Assembly (NCBI GenBank): GCA_000149265.1
Contig: CH003395.1
Coordinates: 26,871-90,870, forward strand
Length of the DNA: 64,000 nucleotides
Source of the DNA: Ciona savignyi
Lineage: Eukaryota > Chordata > Ascidiacea > Phlebobranchia > Cionidae
Reading direction: 5' to 3'
The translations under genes and the position numbers were made by a program. The notes below the pieces were generated by a model. It was not told the DNA's origin, did no database searches, and was given only the letters and a program-made list of their open reading frames with translations. This document shows, piece after piece, positions 44,501-53,998 of the stretch (the first letter of the stretch is position 1; every line of letters begins with the position of its first letter).

Positions 44501-47500
44501 TGACATAGCGATTCCATTAACCTGTTTATTACCGACGTGCCTATGATATGTTCAAACCTTAGCAAGGTAAAAAAGCTTAAAATATGTTTGTGAATACAAC
44601 ACTAACCTCAACGGCATATTTTTGCGTATGCAGTTTTCCTTCTTTCCTTATCCATTTTTTCCACCCAAATAAGCTTATGTTTTGTCATATACAGACCGGA
44701 AAATGTTTTTTACAGATTTTTCGCTTAGCATGTGGCTTAATGTTCACGTTCAACCCACGACTGATTGTATATTAGCCACAACAAACGCGAACGATCAATT
44801 TCCCGGCTTCTCCCTGTCCTACGAATGCGAGTTTGGTGGGATTGATGTCAGACTTCATCTATTAGCTGGTATATAGGTTTTATTCATGTTTATCTTCGTG
44901 AACTGGAAAACTAACCGAGTTACCACAGGGGTAATCGTCAGATCACCTGTGTTCCGTGCCCACTGGTCCGTAACCTATGATATTGCAGTGTGTTGTGTAA
45001 TGTTGAGACATATTGTTTATTTGGTAGAACCCATTAATTCACTTTCAGGCAATCTCCATTAAGTGCCTTTCTAAGGACACAACCTACTAGCGAGCGAGCG
45101 ACTTTGAACCTGAAACCCTTCGGCTAAAGGGCGACGCATTAATACACCAAGCTATTCGGTTCTTGATTTTCACTTTATGTAATTTTTATTAGATAGAAAA
45201 TAACCAACTAGCTTACGACCGAGCTATATCCAACTATGTTTGGACCAACGGTCGTAAATTTCTATATTGCAGGGAACGTAATCTTTTGTTTTGGGAATTC
45301 GAGTCATATTGAAACCGACAACTGGTTTCACTTTACACTAAATTGGTTCGTCAACGAATCCTTATGTTCGGTAAGTTTCTACGAATAGAACCCAGCGGTT
45401 CTTATTTTATTATAACTAATTAAGCGAAGTTAAATTATCTCTTGACCTTTTCGGTAACCCCCCTATCTAGTGTAGTTGAAACGCTAGTACTATTGAAGTC
45501 TGGCGGAATAGCTTGATTGGCCAGTGTGCCTTCTACACGAAGGATTAAACAAACGAAAACTTAAAGTAATATTTCAACCTTGCACAACCATATTTAATAT
45601 AGCTCCGATAACCCGACGGTGGGCGCAATGTGATCTAAAGATTACCCGTGTGTTAACCTCCTTGGTTTTCCCATTTACGGGGATAAACATGACATAAATA
45701 TCATTAACCTGGTCGACTTTGTAGGAAAATGGATATTCCTGTTTATCTCCGTTTTAGTAGAACCCATCAATCTACTGGGTTCAGGCAATGTCCGTTAAGT
45801 GCCTTGCCCAAGAACATAACTAACTAGCTATCGACCAGTATAGCGACGTACTAATCCATTAATATGTCCGACATATACACCCAAGTCTTCGTGGCTTATC
45901 ATGCAAGCTAATCTTCCAGATCTACATCAACGGAAAGAATGTAACGACCGCAACACACAATGGCAATATCGGTATCAACGCCCACAACACAAATGCCTCG
46001 TTGTTATTCGGAAGTTGGAATTATGATTTAGATGAATTTAAATCTTGGAATCGATCTCTTTCAGAAGCTGAAATTAGAAATCTATCGCTAGGTTTGTAAT
46101 TATGGAACCATTTTAAATAGAAGAGGATAATATTCTTTCGTCCTTTCGGTACTCTTTATTTAAATTCTTATTCTAACCGACATTTTAAATTGTGTATTCT
46201 CTTTTTTTGTATAACTGGTATAATAGTGAGGTTAACTTTTTTAAGAAATATTACAATGAAAATGAAGTGCAATGTCATTTTGGGGCAAGCCACTAATGAG
46301 AAAGTCCTGTTAGACGATATAGTATGAACTGAGACGAGATTAAAACCAAACTGTATTAATATCTTTAATCCAATATGTGTTTAAACAGTTTAACTGGAGT
46401 TTAACACTTCCTAGTTATTAGGCCTATTGATTCGCCTCTCTTAGAACATATATACTGTTACTCAGGTGATTTGAAAAATGACAGTTGTCATTGCATAGGT
46501 AATACCACATGCCTGAATTGTTGGGAGTTTTGCAACTTGTGTTTAATGACATTTGGGCTGCGATAGACGTTTCAGATATACTGGTAAAAAATAGTCAACA
46601 TCAAAGAACTGATATTCACATAACTTTAAAGTTTTAAACATTTTTTTATCGAGCCAAGTTTCGAACCGTGATGGGCTCGTCACCACAGCCGTTTTTTCTA
46701 TAGGAGACGGTATATGTAGGCCTATCAGGCGCGTTAACCATTCGGTCACACGACCTTACTGTATTGAACATTTTTATACAGAATGTCCGGAACCTACAAC
46801 GATGACGACAGTCAGTGATTCACCCACACCAGAACCTACCAGCAGTATAACTGCTACATCAACTTCACCTTGTTCCAACGTGATAACTGGTACAATCACA
46901 CCAGGCCGTGACACCATAATATCTGGTGCAGCAACAACCAGCGTTGGTACTTCGACACCAGATCCGCCAGGAGCTATAACTGCTTCGCCTGTGTTGAATC
47001 CCAGCAATCCAAACGGTGAGATAGATGTTTTGGTATATTCCCACACTTCTTTATCTGCTGTTATAGGATAGAATAGGATATTCATGTTTATTCCCGTGAA
47101 TGGGAAAACCAAGGGGTTAACACACGGCCAATCGCCAGATTACCTTGCTATTGCAGTGTGTTGTGTATAATAGAAAAGTTCCTAGCTAGCGACCTGAATC
47201 GAATCTGTGACCTTTCGGCTGAAAGGCGACGCGCTAAACCACTAGACCAATCTGTTGTGGGTAGTAGTCCAACTCAGCTTTTAAATATTTGACTAACTCT
47301 GTAAATTAGCCAGTTTATTAAATGAGCTGAATAGGGAACTGCTAAGGACTGGGTTTGTCAATTCAATGTTTCGAAGCCAATATATAATAACTTTTCAATT
47401 CAGGCCAAAGCTTTAACATCTCGGATCCAACCGTTTTCCTATTTTACCAAAAAATGCTGTGTATGAAGTCAAACACATTAAGTTACAATTTCCTCCAACT

Positions 47501-47887
47501 TTTAAGGGGGGGTTATAAAAGGGAAGGAAAACAACTAAATTAAACCAGTTGTGAAATATTACTTAGATAAACGGAGTAAGAATCACTAATGTAACAATGA
47601 TAGTAATAACACTAATTGAATGTTTGGGCTACGTTCGAATCTATGACGGGCTCGTTCCTAAGACCCCCTTTGTTTAATATAATTGGTATATATATCGGCA
47701 ACGTTGTACAATCGGCCATCTGACCTTACTTGAAAGTTGAATTAATTTTTCTACTTTCCTAGAACCAGATCTCAGCTCTGGAGTATTGGCTGGCATTGTA
47801 CTTGGCGTCCTTCTGCTGATTGCTTTTATCGGACTTATCGTATTTTATATAAAAAAGCGATCGACTAAAGTTGATACTAATTTATGA
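41593..47887 (+). CDS. Type I membrane protein with LamG/pentraxin-like domain (8 exons, 367 aa)
   Basis: Exons: 41593-41674, 43753-43854, 44040-44156, 44695-44868, 45273-45370, 45920-46091, 46782-47015, 47763-47887; all phases agree. Exon 1 gives a signal peptide (LIRILLLVWRILVVSG). Residues about 30-250 form a concanavalin A-like LamG_3 fold: FSLSMWLNVHV, NWFHFTLNWFV, IYINGKNVTT, and the closing motif YDLDEFKSWNRSLSEAEIRN. Exon 7 is a Ser/Thr/Pro-rich, mucin-like stalk of about 78 residues. Exon 8 has one transmembrane segment (VLAGIVLGVLLLIAFIGLIV) and an 11-residue cytoplasmic tail KKRSTKVDTNL. Proteins of this shape are surface adhesion or recognition molecules (inference). No specific family name could be given. 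Several NxT/NxS sites predict N-glycosylation. ATTAAA at 47950 may be its polyadenylation signal. Confidence 0.87.
41735..41905 (+). repeat. MITE-M copy
   Basis: AGCAAAACTACTCACTTAAA arm, CTTAACCCTGCCTCAAACAC and CTAACGCTAACCCCAACACC core, GCGAGAAGTTTCCCACC right arm. Confidence 0.7.
42080..42262 (+). mobile_element. SINE-A, core and partial tail
   Basis: CCAAGGCACTTAACGGACAT to TAATCTATAACCTTGTG. Before it, GAAACCAAACGAGCTCGACT is present twice in tandem (42032 and 42063). Confidence 0.85.
42374..42424 (-). mobile_element. SINE-B head fragment
   Basis: AAATGTATCGGTTGCGTTAA and TTCTTCCACACAACTGTACG are the reversed tRNA-like head. Confidence 0.55.
43228..43368 (+). mobile_element. SINE-A, old fragment
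   Basis: GTGTCCCTGAACAAGGCATA, AATCCAGTGGATTATATT, CGTTAGTGGGCGTAAGGTAA; about a quarter of positions differ from younger copies by eye. Confidence 0.75.
43383..43490 (+). mobile_element. SINE-B copy
   Basis: AACTGTGTATCCGATTGGTT, GCGAGCCCATCATGGGTCTA; directly follows a SINE-A fragment. Confidence 0.8.
44875..45165 (-). mobile_element. SINE-A, full length
   Basis: TTATTCATGTTTATCTTCGT to CACCAAGCTATTCGG, with the reversed head CCTGAAACCCTTCGGC. It begins within a few bases of the donor of LamG exon 4. Confidence 0.92.
45565..45698 (+). mobile_element. SINE-A tail half
   Basis: ATAGCTCCGATAACCCGACG to GGATAAACATGACATAAATA. Confidence 0.9.
45728..45852 (-). mobile_element. SINE-A with internal deletion
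   Basis: GATATTCCTGTTTATCTCCG joined to TTTTAGTAGAACCCATCAAT, missing the middle, as in the 31.6 kb copy but with another breakpoint; lies about 30 bp after a + copy, so the pair can fold back. Confidence 0.85.
46641..46757 (-). mobile_element. SINE-B copy
   Basis: Poly-T start, GTTTCGAACCGTGATGGGCT, GCGTTAACCATTCGGTCACA; it ends 24 bp before the LamG stalk exon and so contributes to the polypyrimidine region of that intron. Confidence 0.9.
47062..47265 (-). mobile_element. SINE-A with internal deletion
   Basis: GGATAGAATAGGATATTCAT to AAACCACTAGACCAATC; the CACCTCGCGCCC part and the core are shortened. Confidence 0.9.
47625..47727 (-). mobile_element. SINE-B copy
   Basis: ACGTTCGAATCTATGACGGG to CGGCCATCTGACCTTAC; about 35 bp before the last LamG exon. 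Confidence 0.85.
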
Positions 47888-47905
47888 CATCATTACTTCG
47901 TTTGT

Positions 47906-47955
47906 TTTATTGTTGTTGCGTTTTTTTAATTCAAATTATTTTGGACATTATTAAA
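47906..47955. terminator. Interleaved polyadenylation signals of two convergent genes
   Basis: On - an AATAAA (plus-strand TTTATT, 47911-47906) lies about 50 bp after the sHSP stop. On + an ATTAAA (47950-47955) lies about 63 bp after the LamG stop. If both are used, the two mRNAs overlap tail to tail. Confidence 0.55.
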
Positions 47956-47959
47956 TGTA

Positions 47960-50312
47960 TTACTTTTCATGCTTAACGCTAATCGGGATTTCCCCTATCG
48001 CGAGAGTCGGTTTTTGAAGTTGCTCTATAGTGACATCATGCGGGCCTTCTATTTTCAAAACTCCGTCATCAGTTAGAGATGACGTCACATCTTCGGTCTT
48101 AATTCCGTCCGGAAGATTAATCGTTCGTCGGAATTCCCTGAGTAGTACTCGGGTGAAAATCCACGATTTTTTTTAACTATTTAATTATTAAAATAAAACA
48201 AACTTAATATAAGAAGTAGCCAATTTAACCTTTTATTGCCAATTTAAGTATTAATCTGAAAAGGAATGGAACAAAAAATATATTAAAATCCTAAAATAGC
48301 TTAGTGGGGTACTACGTCACCTGTCAACTGAATGATTGTAAGTTCGAAACTAATCCCGAAAAGGAAATAATAAATACATCGGTTGTATCCTTAGGCAATG
48401 CACTTAACGGACATTGCCTGAACCCAGCAGATTAATGGGTTCTTCCAAATTGAAGGAACGTGTTTGTCATATACAACACACTGCAATAGCTCCGATAACC
48501 CGACGATGGGTGTGAAGGGATCAGACGATTGCCCGTGTGGTGACATCCTTTGCGTTTTCCCATCCATTGGGGTACACATTAAATATCCTATACTGTTCTT
48601 CCATCAATGAAAATCGCATTTGATTCAAAGGGAAATAAAATTTCATAATGAAAGGTGTTGGTTTAATGCTGTTTGTTCAGATTATATTACAATTTATCCC
48701 ATTTTAATCCAACCCCAAGTAAAACTTGATCATAATATTTGCTGTTAATTAATGCATGCTGTAATAAATTGTTTTAGTGGCAGGTTTACAGCAATTTTAA
48801 AACCAGAAAATACTCGATAACCTTATGCCCACACCCCACTATATATTACCTGAATGTAATATAATCTTATGTGCACTAAACATTATATATATTACACGAA
48901 TGTATTATAATCTTATGCCCACAGGACACTATATATTACCTGGATTTATGATAATCTAATGAGTACTAATATATTATCTGGATCAAAATATTTTACCTGA
49001 ATGTGTAAGCATACATCCCATTATCTTCGTTCTTGCTTTCACGTTTAGCGTGAACTTGTACTTTCCCACCAGCCACCTTCACAGTTACCTCCTCAGGCCG
49101 AAAGTCCTGGACGTTAATGTTGATTCGATATTTCCCTTTGTTTGTGCTTCCTGGGTGATTTTATAGGATAGGATATTCATGTTTATCCAAAGGATAGGCG
49201 CTACCGTTCCCTGTGAATGGGAAAACCAAGGTGCACTTGGTTAACACACGGAAAATCGTCAGATCACCTCGGGCCCATCGTCGGGTTACCGGAGCTGTTG
49301 TAGTGTGTTGTATATGATAGACATGTTCCTTCCCATTGATAGAACTTATTAATCTGCTGGGTTTAGGCAATGTCCATTAAGTGCATTGCCCAAGGACACA
49401 ACCGACTAGCTAGCGACCATATTCGTACCTACAGCCCTTCGGCTAAAAGGCGACGCACTAACCCACCAGACTTTATTGGTGTCATTTTTTTGGGGACACC
49501 CTGTATATGCTCACCCGGTGTAGATTATATCGTTACCTTTGTCCACTACCCCTTTCATCTTTCCCTCATGTTGCACCGGGATCGCCATGTTGGATTCGAC
49601 GTCATCAGTGAAATCAATCATGCGTAACATCCCTCGATATCTGGTTGGATGGATTAATGTAAGATCCGCAAGTCTTAAGGTGATAATTATTGCTTCAATT
49701 TCAGGCAAATTGAAATGAAGTGATTTGTGAGAAAAATCTTTATAGTTTATTCATGTTTGTCCCCGTGAATGGGAAAACCAAGGGGGTTAACACACGGGCA
49801 ATCGTCAGATAACCTCGCGTCCACCGTTGGGTTACTGGAGCTATTGCAGTGTGTTGTGTATTTCGAAGACATTTATATTTTTGCTTTGTTTGTTTAAGCG
49901 TACTAAGGTTTGAAACTATGATGCACTCGACTGACACCGTTTTTATATAATTGTTATATGTATTGGTGCTTTAACCATTTGGCTACATGACTGTCGTTGG
50001 TGAGGTTATTTTATTGTTTTAGATCCAATAATCACTGTGTGTAATAAGATAATGATATATTTAAGATATCTATGTTACTTCCCACATATCCTACCTGTCA
50101 TCCACTCTACTCATGAACTCGTCGAATCTTTTCTCCATCTCCATGAATTGTTTGGTGCTTTCGGCCATCCAACTAGACATCGGACGGTTCTTTCGCATCA
50201 GGGGCCAGTTGTGGTCGCCGTACGTCATACCTCTGAAGGGGAACTCCCCTAACCGAGACATGGGAGAGTACATAGACCACGGTTGGTCGAAATCACGCAA
50301 CGCCAAAGCCAT
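47960..50312 (-). CDS. Small heat shock protein, alpha-crystallin family (4 exons, 217 aa)
   Basis: Exons in transcript order: 50312-50095, 49640-49537, 49150-48997, 48137-47960; phases agree. The N-terminal part MALALRDFDQPW ... FMEMEKRFDEFMSRVDD is the variable arm. The alpha-crystallin domain spans about residues 109-195: YRINI NVQDFRPEEVTVKVAG, VQVHAKRES, YTFREFRRTINLPDGI, VTSSLTDDGVLKIEGP. The tail contains GEIPISVKHEK, with an IPI version of the I-x-I motif that docks into neighbouring subunits. sHSPs form oligomers that hold unfolding proteins in the cytosol without ATP (family knowledge). The acceptor chosen for the last exon, CTACTCAG at 48138-48145, restores FREFRRT; other nearby AGs do not. 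Confidence 0.93.
48294..48598 (+). mobile_element. SINE-A, full length
   Basis: TAGCTTAGTGGGGTACTACG head with TAAGTTCGAAACTAATCCCG B box, then an about 18-bp insertion, then core and GGGTACACATTAAATATCCT tail. Confidence 0.92.
48830..49010 (-). repeat. Tandem copies of the sHSP exon 3 end and splice donor
   Basis: An about 45-bp unit with TATATTACCTGAATGTAATA (48851), TATATTACACGAATGTATTA (48896), TATATTACCTGGATTTATGA (48939) and TATTATCTGGATC (48978) leads up to the true exon border ATTTTACCTGAATGTG at 48991-49006. On the sense (-) strand, several units keep CATTCAGGTAAT-type donor words. Confidence 0.75.
49160..49485 (-). mobile_element. SINE-A, full length
   Basis: GGATAGGATATTCATGTTTA to CACTAACCCACCAGACTTTA. 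A small insertion repeats AAGGATAGGCGCTACCG near 49190. It starts about 10 bp from the acceptor of sHSP exon 3. Confidence 0.93.
49742..49872 (-). mobile_element. SINE-A tail half
   Basis: TTATTCATGTTTGTCCCCGT to GTGTGTTGTGTATTTC; nearly consensus. Confidence 0.93.
49900..49993 (-). mobile_element. SINE-B copy
   Basis: GGTTTGAAACTATGATGCAC to TTTGGCTACATGACTGTCG, directly after a SINE-A. Confidence 0.75.
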
Positions 50313-50889
50313 TCTTACCTTTTCTTCAATGTAAATTATACGATTCAAATAATAAGTGATAATAGCCCTGTATATTAAGTGGGTATTACGGGTTCCTTTT
50401 GAATACAAAGAATTAAATTTTAATTTTCTTGTTTTATTTTAAATAAATGTAAGAAAAACCTTTGTTGTATATTTTTTTATTATATGGTATATTTCTTCTT
50501 CTTAAAGAGCAACCACAGTTATACGAAAATCAGTCGACTAACAACTAATACGCCAAGCACCAAAAAATAACTGTTGTTTGCTAAGCGCAATATTCTCTCT
50601 TAAATCTACATTCTCAGTGTCTTGATTGGCACCTATCACTTTCGCGCTTTAATTGATTGACAGCTCACTTGTTTCCAGCTCAATCGCGTTAAGAGTCAGC
50701 AGAAAACTTTCATTCAAACAATAAACCTTGAAAGCCAAGCTTACACAAACAGCATACGTCTGGGAACGTGACAGTCCTATCTAACAGACTGGCATTAGAA
50801 GCTTCAATCTGTCATCGATGAATGGTTTGGTCTGATGACTGCATATTGACGTCATTCGTGGTTGCAGATATAATTGTGTATTCCCCCGG

Positions 50890-50897
50890 GAACGTTC
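50890..50897. promoter_or_regulatory. GAAnnTTC heat-shock-element-like pair
   Basis: GAACGTTC inside CCGGGAACGTTCTGTT, about 580 bp upstream of the sHSP start. A perfect inverted pair of nGAAn units, but only two units and no TATA box placed, so the assignment is weak. Confidence 0.3.
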
Positions 50898-51114
50898 TGT
50901 TACCGTGCTGTCTGCTTGTATAACTGCTGTCAATGAATTGATTGATATAGGGCGAATAACAAGCATTAAGTAATTGTGATATGTAATTTGAACTACATGA
51001 AACTAAATTTGATCTCGAAAATGTCATTCAAAGCAACCAAACGATAAATATATGTTAAACGAAACATTTGTTTTATTACCAAACCTGGTTTAGAAATATT
51101 AACCAAATGATGAT

Positions 51115-51505
51115 TGGTTCGCTCGTTGTTAGAACGTCGTGGCATTAGTCGAAAGGTTACAGCTTCGAAACTGGTCTCTAGCTGGACAGTTATCATGTAC
51201 TAAAATTAAAGTCTGATTTATACAACACGTTGTATTATATCCCGTAAGACGACGGTGGGTGCGAGACAACCTACATTTATGTTTTATATCCATAAATGCG
51301 AAAACACAGGGGCGTTATCAGACAACTTCGTCGCCTACTTCAGGGAGCGTTCTTACATGACGGGTTACCGGAGCTATTGCAGTGCGTTGTGTATGATTCA
51401 CACGTTCCTTTAATTTGGTAAAAACCATTAATCCAGTGCGGCAATGTCCGCTAACTGCCGTGCCCAGGAACGCAACTGACCAGCTCACAGCCACAAATAT
51501 GAACC
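51115..51505. mobile_element. Two SINE-A copies in inverted orientation, joined
   Basis: A + copy (TTAGTCGAAAGGTTACAGCT to GACGGTGGGTGCGAGACAAC) meets a - copy (TTTATGTTTTATATCCATAA to AACTGACCAGCTCAC) at about 51276. Together they form a large potential fold-back. Confidence 0.85.
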
Positions 51506-51819
51506 AGGAAAAGTTAAGAAAAATGATTAAAGTTGATCACCCCGAAGCCGTATGAACGACTTGAAAACTGCCTTGTCTAACAAAGGTTGGTGACCGTTTT
51601 CACCTTTGAACTCAGTTAAAAGGTGCTGAAATGGGTTCCTTGACCAGTCCATATACAATTTAATTCGTTTAATGATTGAATTAATTGACCTTTTATTATT
51701 GTCTTATTGACTTCTTGTCCAGAGTGACATCCCCAATCCTAGCCTACGACATCCTTAACCCTAGCTACATTACCTGCATTTTACCACAACATCTAACACT
51801 ATGGTGTGAGAGGCATCAC

Positions 51820-52018
51820 TAGTCCGAGATTAGTCTAGTGGTTAAGTGAGGCGCCTTTCAGCCGAAGGGTTGCAGGTTCGAACCTGGTTTAAATCATACA
51901 CAACACACTGCAATAGCTCCGATACCCAGACGGTGACGCGCGAAGTGATCTGACGATTGCCCGTGTGTTAACCCTTCTGTGGGTTTCTCCATTCACGGGG
52001 ATAAACATGAGTATCCAA
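51820..52018 (+). mobile_element. SINE-A with internal deletion and a well-kept tRNA-like head
   Basis: The head TTAGTCTAGTGGTTAAGTGA and GGTTGCAGGTTCGAACCTGG is the most tRNA-like in the window; the head then jumps to AATCATACACAACACACTGC and runs to the tail. Confidence 0.92.
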
Positions 52019-52454
52019 ATACAATGTTTTGTTCTAATAGGGAGCCATAAGAACATAACGTTTCAATGGTCAAACTGTTAACGCGACCAGTATATTTAAA
52101 TATTCTAAACAAAAAAAGCATTAAGGTTTCAAACCTTGACCTAACAAAAAATATGTTCGAATAGTCAGGACGGCCGATTCATATACTGCATGCCATAGTA
52201 AAACTGACCTAACAGCCAGTGAATATAGATTTAAAACTTGAATTTGTAACAATAGAAGACTAATGTAAGGTTTATTTTATATTTCTATATAGAAATGGGA
52301 CGCAACTAACCTTACCCATTATCACAAAATTCGATTTGGACGAACCAGTCGTCGATTTTTTGTTTTCCTGACAAGATGACGTTGTAAGCGTAATACAAGA
52401 ATATGTGAAGGCGACCCCGGTGGTTATCGCTCGGGCAATCGTCAGATTACTTCG

Positions 52455-52632
52455 TCTTAATCATACACAGCACAGCACTGATATGGCTGCGGTAACCCGA
52501 CGATGGGCTTTAGGTGATCTGACATGTTTTATCCCCATGAATGCAAAAACGCAAGGGGGTTATCACACGGCCAATCACCTCGCGCCCACCATCAGGTTAC
52601 CGGAGCTATTGCAGTGTGATGTGTATTTGTTT
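52455..52632. mobile_element. Second inverted SINE-A pair
   Basis: + part TTAATCATACACAGCACAGC to TTAGGTGATCTGAC, then - part ATGTTTTATCCCCATGAATG to TGCAGTGTGATGTG. Confidence 0.85.
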
Positions 52633-53577
52633 ATTTTATCGGTCCATTTAAATCTATTGGATTAAAACAATCTTGGTTAAGTATCTTGGGATGCAACTAC
52701 TGAAAGTGGTTCATATATATACTATTACATTAATATGTACTTTATACTAACACATATTAAACCTATGCGAAGGGCACCTATAAACCTTTTTATTGTTTTT
52801 AAGACTAAGTGTTAAATACCTTAGCACACTAAGCCAGTTGTAGGTTTAGAAACGGGCAATTCCAAAACCTTTAGCCTTAATCAATGTAACCGCAACGGAA
52901 ATCTATGAATGTTGAATATTCCTTACTGAAAATGTTGTTGATATTGTGCTGTATAGTGCACTAGGCGTATTAAATTGCGGATAGTATGTCCAAACTTATT
53001 TAAGTTAAAATAAACGCGTTGGACGAAATTATTCACAGCAAAACCGACTGGTTGTCGCTACCTCATGTGATACCTACACCCCCCTACAAAAAAACTAATT
53101 CTAGAACTTACGAGATATTATTTTCCTGTTCCACCAATTTGATGTCGGTCCACTATGGGATTATTTATAACTTGTAAAATTCTTGAGCACATTTTTATAT
53201 TAGTTCTTTTTACTTTTCTAAACCTGATTAAATCTATGCTGTTGCAAAGTCGTAACTCAGTCATTTACACACATTGAGAGCAAACTTACTTTTAATAACG
53301 ACCCAGGAGAATTCCCCTGGATTTATCACCCAAAGTTTAAGTTTCTGCATATCTAGACCATGTTGTCTTACAAATGACCAAGTTTCATTACGATTCCATT
53401 ACTCATTCTGGTAGTTGTCGGGGCCAAATGCCATGGCAGTCAAACCTTGACGAAAAAAACGAAAAAAAGGACAAAAACAATATATGTCTTAGAGTAAATA
53501 GTATACAGAAACTAAATATTTTGTAATATTCTAGTGGTCAAATTTAAATTTTGTATGTAAATTAGTGAATAAGAATA

Positions 53578-53735
53578 GAATAGGATATTAATGTTTATTT
53601 CCGTGAATTGGAAAACCAAGGGGTTTAACACACGGACAATCGTCAGATCACCTCGCGCACACCGTCGGGTTACCGGAGCTATTGCAGTGTGTTGTGTATT
53701 AACACGTTCCTTAAATTTGGTAGAATCCATCTAAG
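53578..53735 (-). mobile_element. SINE-A tail half
   Basis: AGGATATTAATGTTTATTTC to TTAAATTTGGTAGAATCCAT. Confidence 0.92.
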
Positions 53736-53998
53736 TTTGAACGATATGTAATTTTGTTTACAATTTAAGTATTACATGGTTTCAATTGAAATTTGTTGAC
53801 GTATGTGACGTAACAAGTCGTCTTGTGACGACAGAGCATCAATGGAAAGCAATGTTTGGTATATTTTACCTGAAAAATTGTGTTGTTTTTCTGACACAAA
53901 TTAGTTGAGTAGTAAATTAGTTCGTAGAATGTAGGTGTTAGGAGATTATTAAGCATAGATATGACAGTTAATTTTGTCTAAAAGTGTTGAATAAAATA

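Larger units (their letters stand above)
50313..53998. other. Divergent spacer between sHSP and the acidic-protein gene
   Basis: 3.7 kb between two divergent starts. Contains paired and single SINE-A pieces (51115-51275 +, 51276-51505 -, 51820-52018 +, 52455-52525 +, 52524-52632 -, 53578-53735 -) and a degraded SINE-B (52067-52150). No exon is supported. Confidence 0.6.

Noticed and set aside
46774-47112. Open frame on - opposite the LamG stalk exon
   Set aside because: Shadow of the Ser/Thr/Pro-rich exon on the other strand.
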